A DNA stretch of 41,080 nt from an uncultured Methylobacillus sp. GTDB taxonomy: Bacteria > Pseudomonadota > Gammaproteobacteria > Burkholderiales > Methylophilaceae. Shown piece after piece: positions 8,626 to 17,341 of this stretch. The stretch spans positions 1-41,080 of the forward strand of contig CAMLDQ010000012.1 of NCBI GenBank assembly GCA_946478965.1, in the 5' to 3' direction. Position 1 is the first letter of the stretch; the number at the start of each line of letters is the position of its first letter. A program made the translations under genes and the position numbers. A model generated the notes under the pieces. The model was not told the origin of the DNA. It worked only from the letters and a program-made list of their open reading frames with translations, and made no database searches.

Positions 8626-9543
8626 TTATGCTTTTTCTCCTGCTTTTACTGAATGGCCACCGAAGCCCTTACGCATCATGGCCACTAACTTATTTGGAAA
8701 ATCAACCTTACCCTGACTGGCGAAGCGCCGCATCAAGGCCATCGTCATAACCGGGGTCGGCACGCCTTGCTCGACCGATTCAAGCACCGTCCAACGCCCT
8801 TCCCCCGAGTCGGCCACAAAGGGCTCGATACTCGTCAACTCCTGATCCTGCGCAAGGAAGTCCGCTGTCAGATCCAGCAACCAGCTGCGTATCACGCTAC
8901 CATGCCGCCACATTTCCGCAATGGCGGCCAGATCGAGATTGAACTCCGTTTTGCCTTTCAACAGAGCAAAACCATCCGCATATGCCTGCATCATGCCGTA
9001 CTCGATACCGTTGTGTATCATCTTGGTGAAATGACCGGAACCGCTCGGGCCGCAATGCAGCCACCCCTTGTCCTCCGCAGGTGCCAACGCCTTCAGTATG
9101 GGTTCGGCACGCGCCACGGCTTCAGCAGAACCGCCAACCATCATCGCATAGCCATTCTCCAGCCCCCATACACCGCCCGATGTACCGGCATCGATATAGT
9201 CCACACCGATTGCCTTCATCGCCAGCGCACGCCGTTGCGAATCCTTGTAGTAGGAGTTACCCCCCTCTATCACGAGATCGCCTGCGGAGAGCATGCCCTG
9301 CAGTTGTTCCAGCACGGACTCGGTCACCTCGCCTGCCGGCAGCATCAACCACACCACGCGAGGAGCGGGAAGGCGCTCTATTGTTTCCGTAAGCGAGAAG
9401 GCAGGTTCCAGACCGCACTCGTCAGCAAGCCGCTGCATTGCAGAGGCGTCCTGACTGTATCCGACAACTTCATGTCCGGCACGGCGCAAACGGCGCGCCA
9501 TGTTGCCGCCCATTTTACCCAAGCCAACCATCGCAATTTTCAC
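8626..9543 (-). CDS. gnd: 6-phosphogluconate dehydrogenase, decarboxylating (short form)
   Basis: 305 aa, the short class (about 300 aa) rather than the 470-aa E. coli type; the short class is often NAD-preferring. N-terminal Rossmann motif MVGLGKMGGNMARRL, VIEGGNSYYKDS, DAGTSGGVWGLENGY and the catalytic Lys/His region SGHFTKMIHNGIEYGMM are all present. The start is GTG (9541-9543), preceded by AAGGGG nine bases upstream. First gene of gnd-zwf-crcB-DUF190, which would supply ribulose-5-phosphate and reductant. Divergent from glgA, linking the carbon drain to storage versus pentose phosphate. Confidence 0.95.
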   Translation of the reverse strand: MKIAMVGLGKMGGNMARRLRRAGHEVVGYSQDASAMQRLADECGLEPAFSLTETIERLPAPRVVWLMLPAGEVTESVLEQLQGMLSAGDLVIEGGNSYYKDSQRRALAMKAIGVDYIDAGTSGGVWGLENGYAMMVGGSAEAVARAEPILKALAPAEDKGWLHCGPSGSGHFTKMIHNGIEYGMMQAYADGFALLKGKTEFNLDLAAIAEMWRHGSVIRSWLLDLTADFLAQDQELTSIEPFVADSGEGRWTVLESVEQGVPTPVMTMALMRRFASQGKVDFPNKLVAMMRKGFGGHSVKAGEKA

Positions 9544-9579
9544 AAAAACACCCCTTCCATTTAGCTGGCTAGCATTACC

Positions 9580-9608
9580 TTGCCCACAGCAACTGACTCA
9601 ATTATTCT
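9580..9608 (+). promoter_or_regulatory. Candidate sigma-70 promoter for glgA
   Basis: TTGCCC (9580-9585), 17-bp spacer, TATTCT (9603-9608); predicted start near 9615. It coincides with the most upstream in-frame TTG codon at 9580, arguing that translation starts further down at 9694. Confidence 0.4.
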
Positions 9609-9693
9609 ATCAGGTTTGGGGCTTGACGCGATAAGACACCCTAACCCGCCAGCAGAAACCGGGCCAGCCCTTCATACCAAGAGAGAATTTCGT

Positions 9694-11142
9694 TTGCGCA
9701 TTCTTTACGTTACATCCGAAGTCTATCCACTCATCAAGACCGGAGGACTCGCGGATGTCAGCGGTTCCCTGCCGGCTGCATTGCGAAAACTCGGTGAGGA
9801 TGTACGCCTACTCGTTCCCGGCTATCGCCCGGTAATCGAGAAACTACGTAATCAGCGCGTGCTGCTGACGTTGAAATGGCTGCCTGTCGTTGGCGACATC
9901 TCGCTCAAGATTGGGGAAATGCCGGACACCGGCGTTCCCGTATACGTCCTGGACCATCCGCAACTCTATGACCGGGACGGCGGCCCTTACCTCGATGCCA
10001 AAGGACGCGAATGGATCGACAATCCTTTGCGCTTCGGCATCCTGTCCCGCGTTGCAGCCATCCTTGGAAGCCACCTCAGCCCGCTGGCAGAATGGATTCC
10101 GGATATTGTCCATGTCAATGACTGGCAGGGAGGCTTGGCTCCAGCCTACATGCACTATTCGAGCACTCCATGCGCCAAATCGGTGCTCAGCATCCATAAT
10201 CTGGCATTTCAGGGCAACTTCGCGCAGGAATGGGTCGAAACACTTGGGCTACCGCCCCAGGGATATCGTGTTAACGGCTTTGAATACTATGGGCAGCTTT
10301 CCTTTCTCAAGGCCGGCGTCTATTTCGCCGACACCATCACCACGGTCAGCCCGACCTATGCCCGGGAAATACAAACGCCCGAATACGGTTTCGGCATGGA
10401 AGGCCTGCTTGCAACACGCAGCAAGGACATTCACGGCATCCTGAATGGGGTGGATATGGTGGAGTGGAATCCTGCGGCGGACCCCTATCTGACACATCCG
10501 TACAGCCGCGAAAATTTGCAAAACAAGGCCGAAATCAAGAGAGACCTGCAAACCCTGCTTGGTCTGGACAGAAACCACGAGGCACCATTACTGGGCGTAG
10601 TCAGCCGGCTGACGAACCAAAAGGGCCTCGATCTCTTCCTGGAATGCGCCCCCGCCCTGTTGGCGCAAGGATGCCAAATTGCCGTTCTGGGCGGTGGCGA
10701 ACCGGCGCTGGAGCAAGGCTTCAGCCACCTGGCGCTGCATCATCCGCACCAAGTCAGCGTAACCATTGGCTACAATGAACCACTTTCGCACCAAATTATG
10801 GCTGGTGCGGACATTTTCGTCATGCCCTCCCGCTTCGAACCCTGCGGCTTGAATCAGATGTACGGCCTGCGCTATGGCACACCGCCGGTGGTTCGCCGTA
10901 CCGGCGGGCTTGCCGATTCGGTAAATGACACAACGCCGGAGTCGATTGCAAACAGGAGCGCAAACGGCTTCGTATTCGACAGCGCCAATAAAGGCGATCT
11001 TCTGAGCGCCATTCAGCGCGCCCTGACCTGCTACGGCCACAAGCAGGAATGGGAAGCCATCATGAAAAATGGCATGGCCTGTGATTTAAGCTGGACCCAA
11101 AGCGCGCTCGCTTATCTGGATATTTACCGCTCGCTCATATAA
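9694..11142 (+). CDS. glgA: Glycogen synthase (ADP-glucose), GT5 family
   Basis: About 482 aa from TTG 9694, the usual GlgA size. It begins LRILYVTSEVYPLIKTGGLA, whose KTGGLADV is the ADP-glucose binding motif. Other features: HVNDWQGG, SIHNLAFQGNF, GILNGVDMVEWNP, and the C-terminal GT-B Rossmann half with SRLTNQKGLDL and PSRFEPCGLNQMYGLRYGT (catalytic Glu). The frame is open to TTG 9580, but that start lies on a predicted promoter and adds 38 non-conserved residues. TTG 9694 follows GAGAGA (9681-9686). No glgB, glgC or glgX is in the window; glgP is nearby on the other strand. Confidence 0.93.
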   Translation: MRILYVTSEVYPLIKTGGLADVSGSLPAALRKLGEDVRLLVPGYRPVIEKLRNQRVLLTLKWLPVVGDISLKIGEMPDTGVPVYVLDHPQLYDRDGGPYLDAKGREWIDNPLRFGILSRVAAILGSHLSPLAEWIPDIVHVNDWQGGLAPAYMHYSSTPCAKSVLSIHNLAFQGNFAQEWVETLGLPPQGYRVNGFEYYGQLSFLKAGVYFADTITTVSPTYAREIQTPEYGFGMEGLLATRSKDIHGILNGVDMVEWNPAADPYLTHPYSRENLQNKAEIKRDLQTLLGLDRNHEAPLLGVVSRLTNQKGLDLFLECAPALLAQGCQIAVLGGGEPALEQGFSHLALHHPHQVSVTIGYNEPLSHQIMAGADIFVMPSRFEPCGLNQMYGLRYGTPPVVRRTGGLADSVNDTTPESIANRSANGFVFDSANKGDLLSAIQRALTCYGHKQEWEAIMKNGMACDLSWTQSALAYLDIYRSLI

Positions 11143-11145
11143 ATG

Positions 11146-11161
11146 TGGCACACGTATTGCT
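11146..11161 (+). promoter_or_regulatory. Sigma-54 (-24/-12) promoter
   Basis: TGGCAC (11146-11151), 5 bp, TTGCT (11157-11161). The GG and GC dinucleotides are separated by exactly 10 bp, as RpoN requires, and both half-sites match the consensus. It begins four bases after the glgA stop and points towards the intrinsic terminator at 11206-11229, with no open reading frame between. The predicted start is about 11172. An enhancer-binding-protein site would lie within glgA; none was identified. Confidence 0.75.
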
Positions 11162-11171
11162 TATATTTAAG

Positions 11172-11229
11172 CGAGCTTTCTCCAAAGCTTAAATCTCCTC
11201 CTTGAGGGTGCGCTTCGCACCCTTTTTTT
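11172..11229 (+). ncRNA. Predicted sigma-54-dependent small RNA with anti-Shine-Dalgarno motifs
   Basis: About 58 nt between a -24/-12 promoter and a rho-independent terminator. Visible structure: a first hairpin AGCUUU-CUCC-AAAGCU (11174-11189) exposing CUCC in its loop; an unpaired linker 11190-11205 with CUCCUCCUU (11196-11204 region), complementary to an extended ribosome binding site AAGGAGGAG; then the terminator hairpin and U7. There is no start codon with an open frame, so it is not a small protein gene. This is the standard architecture of a trans-acting sRNA or a translation inhibitor. An alternative, longer 5' stem (ATTTAAGC, 11165-11172, with GCTTAAAT, 11187-11194) would need an earlier start. 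The neighbouring fecR transcript would be antisense to it if read through. Expression is unproven. Confidence 0.6.
11206..11229 (+). terminator. Rho-independent terminator (small RNA and glgA)
   Basis: GGGTGCG (11206-11212), 3-nt loop, CGCACCC (11216-11222), then seven T residues (11223-11229). It serves both the predicted small RNA and glgA read-through. On the minus strand no T-run follows, so it is not a terminator for the fecR-like gene. Confidence 0.88.
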
Positions 11230-11242
11230 CGTCTGGGAGAAA

Positions 11243-11971
11243 TCAGTAACGCCGCGGTCCGCCGTAACCTTCGTCAAACAGGTTGAATGGCGGCGTCCGG
11301 CCGACGAGTGCTTCAATGATGGCAAGCTCCAGATCGGTATGGTTCTTGAACGGCGCCGCAAGAATGCGCTGACCGCCGACCTCGGAAGCCAACACATAGC
11401 GCGGTGCATCATGGTGCTTGGAGACGATCGTTTCATGAATTTGAGGATCGTCCGCCACCGCGATATCCGTCGTTCCATAGCATGTGCAGACATATGACAA
11501 ATCGGGTTGCGCCTCGACATAGAGCCCTGTCCCGCGAATGCCGATTGTAGCGGTCGGCGTGGTGAAATGATGTTCCCGATGGCCGAAAACCGACAATAAC
11601 GCGCCGCTCAGCAGGCGCAAGCCCGACACCAGCATCGCTTCCGCTCCAGAGAGCTCCAATCGGCTACCTCCGCGCAGCAAGAAGGCGTCTTTTCCCACAA
11701 CGAAAATCAACTGGGCGTCCGGCGCCGTTTCGATATGGTCGTTCTGGCCGATCCGCGTCTCCATCCCAGCCGGTTGACCGTTGATGAACACGCCACCCCG
11801 CATGTCATAGATGGACTGGCCGGCCGGAAGTTTGTGCGGAACCTTCCCCAGCAAGTCTGCCCGCACCGCCTGAGGGAAGAGAACATTGGCAGAAAATGCG
11901 TAAACGCCTGCCCGCAATGCCTGGATTAGGAATTGACGGCGTTTTTCCAAATTTATAAGTTGTCTGGCCAT
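11243..11971 (-). CDS. FecR-domain exported protein with Tat-type signal
   Basis: About 242 aa. The N-terminus has a twin-arginine signal (EKRRQFLIQALRAGVYAFSA, RRxFL motif) followed by an A-x-A-like cleavage region near AVRA. A FecR domain follows (about 45-150: AGQSIYDMRGGVFINGQPA, then RIGQNDHIETAPDAQLIFVV). The C-terminal part (CTCYGTTDIAV, GGQRILAAPFKNH) is conserved-looking but unassigned. FecR domains occur in anti-sigma regulators and in periplasmic/surface proteins; with no sigma factor or TonB receptor nearby and no N-terminal anti-sigma region, the envelope form is more likely. Start ATG 11969-11971 is preferred to the adjacent GTG. Divergent from an outer-membrane barrel gene 40 bp away. 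Confidence 0.75.
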   Translation of the reverse strand: MARQLINLEKRRQFLIQALRAGVYAFSANVLFPQAVRADLLGKVPHKLPAGQSIYDMRGGVFINGQPAGMETRIGQNDHIETAPDAQLIFVVGKDAFLLRGGSRLELSGAEAMLVSGLRLLSGALLSVFGHREHHFTTPTATIGIRGTGLYVEAQPDLSYVCTCYGTTDIAVADDPQIHETIVSKHHDAPRYVLASEVGGQRILAAPFKNHTDLELAIIEALVGRTPPFNLFDEGYGGPRRY

Positions 11972-12011
11972 CACTGGTGTTTTATAGTCTCCTTAACAAG
12001 TGGGGTCAAGA

Positions 12012-12875
12012 ATGCTGCGACGAAATATCCTCTTTTTTGTAGCATGCCAAGCGCTTACCGCCAATGCCCAGGCGGACGCCACGCACCTCGACCTCGAAGC
12101 TTTCCTTGTCCATGACAGCAACATCGGCCGCTCCGAATACTCACAGGATACTCAGGAAGACACGGCCATCGAGGTCGGCGCCAATATCAGCCGCAGCTTC
12201 CGGCTGACAGAAAAAAGCGGGCTGGTCGCCCGCGCGGGCATTCAGCTCACTCAGCAAGCGCATTACGACGACCTGAGCCAACTCGCGCTCAATGCTGGCG
12301 CCCGTTATCGTATCCAACCTGTCTCCGGATTTACGATGCCCTGGCTGGACTTTTCAGTTGACGTCTCCCGGCTGGAACATGAGAACAGCCCGATTCGGGA
12401 TGGCTGGCTGACCGATACAGGAATTGCCGTAGGCAAGTATTTCACCGACCGCTTGAAGACGTCGCTTGGCTGGGTGGTCGAACGCCGCATTGCAGAAGAA
12501 GGTCGCGTATTTGATTTGCGTAACCGGCGCTGGCACCTTGATGTCGATTTTCAGCTCACCCCTCAAGGAACGCTTTACGCCAGGGCGGCACGCACGTTCG
12601 GCGATCAGGTTTCCTCTTCGCCGCAATCCACGCTTTCATTGCAACCGCTGCAATATTCTGCAAAAACACAGGATGATGCGTTAAGTGAACACTATGCCAT
12701 CCGTAGCGCCTATCGCTTCGATGCCGTCGTGAATTCGCTGGAGTTGGGTTATAACCATGCCATCAATGGCAGCACGGCACTGGATTTCAGTGCGAGCTAC
12801 TTCGATGCCATGGCGAAAGGCGGCCACACGTATGAGGGCTATGCCGTTCGCGCCGGGCTGCTCTACCAGTTCTGA
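12012..12875 (+). CDS. Predicted outer-membrane beta-barrel protein
   Basis: About 287 aa. Signal peptide (MLRRNILFFVACQALTANAQA, cleavage after ANA or AQA) followed by alternating polar/hydrophobic strands such as SGLVARAGIQLTQQA, LALNAGARYRIQ, LKTSLGWVVERRI, LDFSASYFDAM, and a C-terminal strand ending in Phe (AVRAGLLYQF), the BAM recognition pattern. Function unknown; I recognise no specific family. Start ATG 12012 is chosen because it gives a clean signal peptide; GTG 12000 is in frame. Divergent partner of the FecR gene, so the two may form an exported pair. Convergent with glgP, 9 bp between stops, no terminator visible. Confidence 0.72.
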   Translation: MLRRNILFFVACQALTANAQADATHLDLEAFLVHDSNIGRSEYSQDTQEDTAIEVGANISRSFRLTEKSGLVARAGIQLTQQAHYDDLSQLALNAGARYRIQPVSGFTMPWLDFSVDVSRLEHENSPIRDGWLTDTGIAVGKYFTDRLKTSLGWVVERRIAEEGRVFDLRNRRWHLDVDFQLTPQGTLYARAARTFGDQVSSSPQSTLSLQPLQYSAKTQDDALSEHYAIRSAYRFDAVVNSLELGYNHAINGSTALDFSASYFDAMAKGGHTYEGYAVRAGLLYQF

Positions 12876-12884
12876 AGCGGCACC

Positions 12885-15440
12885 TCACAGCCAGGTCATC
12901 AGTCCCGTTTCGTGCGGATGCGTCAATAACCGATTGGCCGGATGCACGCGAATCCGGTAATCGAGTTGCCCGCACATCCCAGGCTCAAGATTCAGTTCGA
13001 ACAGATGCTCATCCGCTTGCGTACCGGCGGGGCTAAAGTGGAATATCGTGCACGGCTTGCGCGCAGAGGTTCTTGGTGTTCTGGATAAAAGCAGCTCCAC
13101 CATGACATCCTCCGGCTGCAAACCGTTCAGCTTGACGGCCACTTCAATGTGCATGTTCGCACCGAACTGGATTTGGCGTTTTGGTTCATCCAGACGACGA
13201 AGCGACACCCCACCCCAGGCGTTGCGTATCCGCTGTTTCCATTCGGCCACTTCGCGGGCAACCGCATAGTTCTTCTTCGCATACGCAGCTCCTTGCCTGC
13301 TGGCAGGCAAATAGAACTTGCTGACGTACTCGCCCAGCATGCGGCCGCAACCGAAGTGCGGCAGCACCGTCGCCATTGATTGCTTGGCCTTTTTCACCCA
13401 TTCGGCAGAGTAACCGAACTTGCCACGATCGTAGTAGAGCGGGATCACCTGGTCCTGCAACAGCTCATACAGGCTGCGGCTGTCTTCGCGGTTTTTACGT
13501 TCCTCGTCCCAGTAGGTCGGAGCAGGCTTGATTGCCCATCCATTGCTGCCGTCATATCCCTCCCCCCACCAGCCATCCAGAACAGACAGATTGATGGAGC
13601 CATTCATTCCCGCCTTTACCCCTGAGGTACCGGATGCCTCCATCGGATAGACCGGGGTATTCAGCCAGACATCCACCCCGGCTACAAGGCGGCGCGCCAC
13701 ACCAAGATCGTAGCCCTCGAGCAGTAATATCTTGCCTTCGAATTCATGCATACAGGAAATTTCGTGGATCTTCCGGATGAGTTCCTGTCCAGGCTGGTCG
13801 GCAGGATGTGCCTTGCCGGCGAAAATGAAGAGTACCGGGCGCCCCCGATCTGACAATATCTCGCGTAGCCAGTCCAGGTTTTCAAACAACAGATTGGCGC
13901 GCTTGTAGGTGGCAAAACGGCGTGCAAAACCTATCGTCAGGACATTGGGATCATGCGGATCACAATAGGCCAGCAACCGGTCTAAATGCGCTTCACCACC
14001 ATGATTGCGGACATGCTGGGTGGCAACCCGGTGCCGCACCATATGCAGCATCTGCGACTTAAGCGATTGCCGCACACTCCAGAACAAATGGTCGGGGATT
14101 TCATCCAGACGCGTCCAGAACCCCGCATCGCATACCCGGTTGCGCCACTCTCCGCCCAGAAACCGATCAAAAAGATCCGACCATTCGAGCGCCAGAAAAG
14201 AAGCCACATGCACCCCGTTGGTGATGTAGTCCATCGGGTTCTCTTCCGGATCGATCTGCGGCCACAGATCCTGGCAAATTCGCGACGATACTTCGCCATG
14301 GATGCGCGACACGCCATTCTGGTGACGCGAGGCACGGACGGCGAGCGTGGTCATGTTGAGTTCATGCGGACTATCGGGATCCCGCCCAAGATTCATGATT
14401 TGCTCGATGCCTCCTCCGGATACCGGGAAGAACTGACTGAAATATTCCTTGATCATTTCCTCGGCAAAGTGATCGTGCCCGGCAGGCACCGGCGTGTGCG
14501 TGGTGAACACTGTATTGGCCGCAACGGCTTCCAGTGCCGCATCATAATCCAGCCCCCCTTCGACCAGCCCCCTAATGCGTTCCAGCACAAGAAATGCAGC
14601 ATGACCCTCATTGATATGCCAAACCGTCGGCTTAAGGTCTACGGCTGTTAATGCGCGCACTCCGCCTATCCCCAGCAGAATTTCCTGCTGCAGGCGCATG
14701 CTGCGGTCGCCACCATAAAGCTGATGGGTAATGTTGCGGTCGGCTTCGGAGTTCTCTTCAAGATCGGTATCCAGCAGATAAAGCACGATATGGCCGACAC
14801 GCGCCCACCAAACCTTCACCTTGACATGTCGTCCTGGTAGTTCCACTTCTATGCGTAGTTCGCTTCCATCGTCCTTCAACACCGGCCTCACCGGCAGGTC
14901 GTCGAAATCGGCCGTATTGTAGTGGACGTTTTGCGATCCCTCGCCATCTATCATTTGTGCGAAATAGCCTTGGCGATAGAGCAGCCCAACTGCGACAAAC
15001 GGCAGCCGCATATCGCTTGCCGCCTTGCAGTGATCCCCGGCCAGAATGCCAAGCCCGCCGGAATAGATCGGGAAGCTTTCATGAAAACCAAACTCCGCGC
15101 AGAAATAGGCTACCAGTTCCCCGTTGCCTAAAAGCTCATTGCCGTTCTTGCGCAGAAGTTCGTTGTGATAGGTATCGTAGGAAGAAAGGATCCGATTATA
15201 GGTGGACAGGAACACCTGGTCTTCGGCCGCTTCCTGCAAGTGATGCTCGTCGACGCGCTTGAGAAATACCTTGGGATTGTGCCCGACAACATCCCATAGT
15301 TTGGGATGCAGCCGGGCGAATAGAGTGCGGGTCGGTTTGTCCCAGCTGTACCAGAGGTTATTGGCCAGTTCTTCGAGACGAATGAGTTTGCGAGGAATTT
15401 TAGGGGTGATTTCAATGACAAATGTGCTTCTGTTATCCAT
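12885..15440 (-). CDS. glgP: Alpha-glucan (glycogen/maltodextrin) phosphorylase, GT35
   Basis: About 851 aa. Releases glucose-1-phosphate from alpha-1,4-glucans. It is the type beginning with a DUF3417-like N-terminal segment (LANNLWYSWDKPTRTLFARL) rather than the classical muscle/E. coli type. The PLP-lysine site is intact: MEASGTSGVKAGMNG followed by SINLSVLDGWW; HINEGHAAFLVLE and THTPVPAGHD are also present. The start is ATG 15438-15440 with GGGAGGTGG just upstream; the more upstream GTG (15449) overlaps that site. With glgA it supports turnover of a glycogen store. Confidence 0.95.
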   Translation of the reverse strand: MDNRSTFVIEITPKIPRKLIRLEELANNLWYSWDKPTRTLFARLHPKLWDVVGHNPKVFLKRVDEHHLQEAAEDQVFLSTYNRILSSYDTYHNELLRKNGNELLGNGELVAYFCAEFGFHESFPIYSGGLGILAGDHCKAASDMRLPFVAVGLLYRQGYFAQMIDGEGSQNVHYNTADFDDLPVRPVLKDDGSELRIEVELPGRHVKVKVWWARVGHIVLYLLDTDLEENSEADRNITHQLYGGDRSMRLQQEILLGIGGVRALTAVDLKPTVWHINEGHAAFLVLERIRGLVEGGLDYDAALEAVAANTVFTTHTPVPAGHDHFAEEMIKEYFSQFFPVSGGGIEQIMNLGRDPDSPHELNMTTLAVRASRHQNGVSRIHGEVSSRICQDLWPQIDPEENPMDYITNGVHVASFLALEWSDLFDRFLGGEWRNRVCDAGFWTRLDEIPDHLFWSVRQSLKSQMLHMVRHRVATQHVRNHGGEAHLDRLLAYCDPHDPNVLTIGFARRFATYKRANLLFENLDWLREILSDRGRPVLFIFAGKAHPADQPGQELIRKIHEISCMHEFEGKILLLEGYDLGVARRLVAGVDVWLNTPVYPMEASGTSGVKAGMNGSINLSVLDGWWGEGYDGSNGWAIKPAPTYWDEERKNREDSRSLYELLQDQVIPLYYDRGKFGYSAEWVKKAKQSMATVLPHFGCGRMLGEYVSKFYLPASRQGAAYAKKNYAVAREVAEWKQRIRNAWGGVSLRRLDEPKRQIQFGANMHIEVAVKLNGLQPEDVMVELLLSRTPRTSARKPCTIFHFSPAGTQADEHLFELNLEPGMCGQLDYRIRVHPANRLLTHPHETGLMTWL

Positions 15441-15473
15441 CGCTACCACCTCCCAAAATACATGCCGTTGGTT

Positions 15474-16022
15474 TTATTCTAGCCGTATAAAGTGCTCGCG
15501 GTAGTATTTGAGCTCATCGATCGACTCATGGATATCGGCCAGCGCCGTATGATTGCTGGCTTTCTTGAATCCATCGTACAGCTTGGGTCGCCAGCGGCGC
15601 GCCAGTTCCTTGAACACGCTGACATCGAGATTGCGATAATGGAAATAGGCTTCCAGTTTCGGCATGTAACGCGCCATGAAGCGACGATCCTGGCAAATCG
15701 AGTTTCCGCACATCGGGGATTTGTTGGCCGGAACGTACTGGCTGATAAACTCGATCATTTGCGCCTCTGCAGCCGCTTCATCCAGATTCGACGCCTTGAC
15801 CTTGTCGATCAGGCCGGACTTGCCATGCGTTCCCTTGTTCCAGGCATCCATACCATCCAGCACGGCATCAGACTGGTGCACGACCAGTGCAGGCGACTCT
15901 GCCAGCACTTCCAGATTGCTGTCAGTGATCACCACCGCCAGTTCCAGGATCATGTCGGTCTCTGGCTGCAGGCCGCTCATCTCCATGTCGATCCAGATAA
16001 GATTATTGTTGTCTTGTGCCAT
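15474..16022 (-). CDS. orn: Oligoribonuclease
   Basis: 182 aa, standard length. 3'-5' exoribonuclease of the DEDDh family that degrades 2-5-nt RNAs, including pGpG from c-di-GMP turnover. Motifs: [15 protein letters not shown] (Exo I, Asp and Glu), [10 protein letters not shown] (Exo II), and [20 protein letters not shown] (Exo III, His and Asp). The start is ATG 16020-16022 with AAGG upstream; the frame is open to 16133 but the family N-terminus fits [12 protein letters not shown]. Divergent from the M48 protease gene (58-bp gap). Confidence 0.97.
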   Translation of the reverse strand: MAQDNNNLIWIDMEMSGLQPETDMILELAVVITDSNLEVLAESPALVVHQSDAVLDGMDAWNKGTHGKSGLIDKVKASNLDEAAAEAQMIEFISQYVPANKSPMCGNSICQDRRFMARYMPKLEAYFHYRNLDVSVFKELARRWRPKLYDGFKKASNHTALADIHESIDELKYYREHFIRLE

Positions 16023-16080
16023 AATGAACCTTCCAACGTACTTTAGCTTCAAAAGATTGTTGAGTTTAACCGAAAAACCC

Positions 16081-17328
16081 ATGTCGATGACCGCCTTTGC
16101 CACCGTATTCCTCAGTTTGCTGATACTGACCACGCTGATCCGCCTTTGGCTTGGGCGCCGTCATATCGCTTATATCCAAGCGCACCGCGCTGCCGTTCCC
16201 TCGGCTTTTGCCGACACCATCAGCCTGGTCGCCCACCAGAAAGCAGCCGACTACTCCACGGCCAAAACCAGCCTGGTCATGACCGAAAGCGTCATCCAGG
16301 CGATCCTGCTGTTCGCCTTCACGCTCGGGGGCGGGCTGCAATGGATAGATGGCATATGGCGCGGCGTATTGCCGGACCATGAAATCCTGCGCGGTGCACT
16401 GGTCATACTTTCCGCATTCGTCGCCAGCACACTGATCGACATACCACTCGATTACTACAAAACCTTTGTTGTCGACGAACGTTTCGGCTTCAACAAAATG
16501 ACGCGCGCCATGTTCTTTACCGATCTGGTAAAGCATGCCCTGGTCGGCCTGACTCTCGGAGCCCCGCTGGTATTCGCGGCTTTATGGCTGATGCTGGGCG
16601 CGGGTGAATGGTGGTGGCTATACCTGTGGCTGTTATGGTCCGGATTCAACCTGCTGATGCTGGCGATCTACCCCACCTTGATCGCCCCGCTCTTCAACAA
16701 ATTCTCTCCGCTGACCGACGAAACCCTTAAGGCACGCATCGAAACCCTACTGACCCGCTGCGGTTTCAAGTCGCAGGGGCTGTTCGTGATGGATGGCTCT
16801 CGCCGCAGCAGCCACGGCAATGCCTACTTCACCGGATTTGGAACAGCCAAACGTGTGGTATTTTTCGATACCCTGCTGGACCGGCTCGAAGCCGACGAGA
16901 TCGAAGCCGTACTGGCACACGAACTGGGCCATTTCAAGCACCGCCACGTGATCAAGCGGATTGCCCTGATGTTTATCGTCAGCTTTGCCGGCCTGGCGCT
17001 GCTTGGCTGGCTGATACACCAGGGCTGGTTCTACATCGGGCTTGGAGTGACCCAGCCAAGCAACTACATGGCACTACTGCTATTCCTGCTCACCAGCCCG
17101 GTGTTTACTTTCCTGTTTCGCCCGCTGCTTGCCGGCTATGCGCGCAAAAACGAATTCGAGGCGGACGCCTATGCCGCCCAGCATTCCAGTGCCCGCCACT
17201 TGGTAGAAGCCCTGGTCAAGCTTTATCGCGACAATGCTTCGACGCTGACGCCGGATCCGCTGCATTCGGCCTTCTATGACTCGCATCCACCGGCCAGCAT
17301 CCGCATCGCAAAACTGGAATCGTCTTGA
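16081..17328 (+). CDS. Ste24-type M48 zinc metalloprotease
   Basis: About 415 aa integral membrane protease of the CAAX prenyl protease 1 (Ste24) group. It has several hydrophobic helices, an N-terminal peptidase_M48_N region (about 1-180, with the conserved [18 protein letters not shown]), and the zinc site HELGH ([13 protein letters not shown]) with a later Glu in [11 protein letters not shown]. In bacteria such enzymes take part in inner-membrane protein quality control; the substrate is unknown. ATG 16081 is chosen (ATG 16087 is also possible); no good ribosome binding site is seen. The cytochrome gene follows 13 bp downstream. Confidence 0.93.
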   Translation: MSMTAFATVFLSLLILTTLIRLWLGRRHIAYIQAHRAAVPSAFADTISLVAHQKAADYSTAKTSLVMTESVIQAILLFAFTLGGGLQWIDGIWRGVLPDHEILRGALVILSAFVASTLIDIPLDYYKTFVVDERFGFNKMTRAMFFTDLVKHALVGLTLGAPLVFAALWLMLGAGEWWWLYLWLLWSGFNLLMLAIYPTLIAPLFNKFSPLTDETLKARIETLLTRCGFKSQGLFVMDGSRRSSHGNAYFTGFGTAKRVVFFDTLLDRLEADEIEAVLAHELGHFKHRHVIKRIALMFIVSFAGLALLGWLIHQGWFYIGLGVTQPSNYMALLLFLLTSPVFTFLFRPLLAGYARKNEFEADAYAAQHSSARHLVEALVKLYRDNASTLTPDPLHSAFYDSHPPASIRIAKLESS

Positions 17329-17341
17329 AGGAGTGAATACC

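Noticed and set aside
11205..11242. Terminator for the FecR-domain gene on the minus strand
   Set aside because: In that direction the A-tract precedes the stem and no U-run follows; the signal is one-sided and belongs to the plus-strand RNA.
11143..11242. Small protein gene between glgA and the FecR gene
   Set aside because: No start codon with a ribosome binding site opens a frame of useful length on the plus strand; structure fits an RNA instead.
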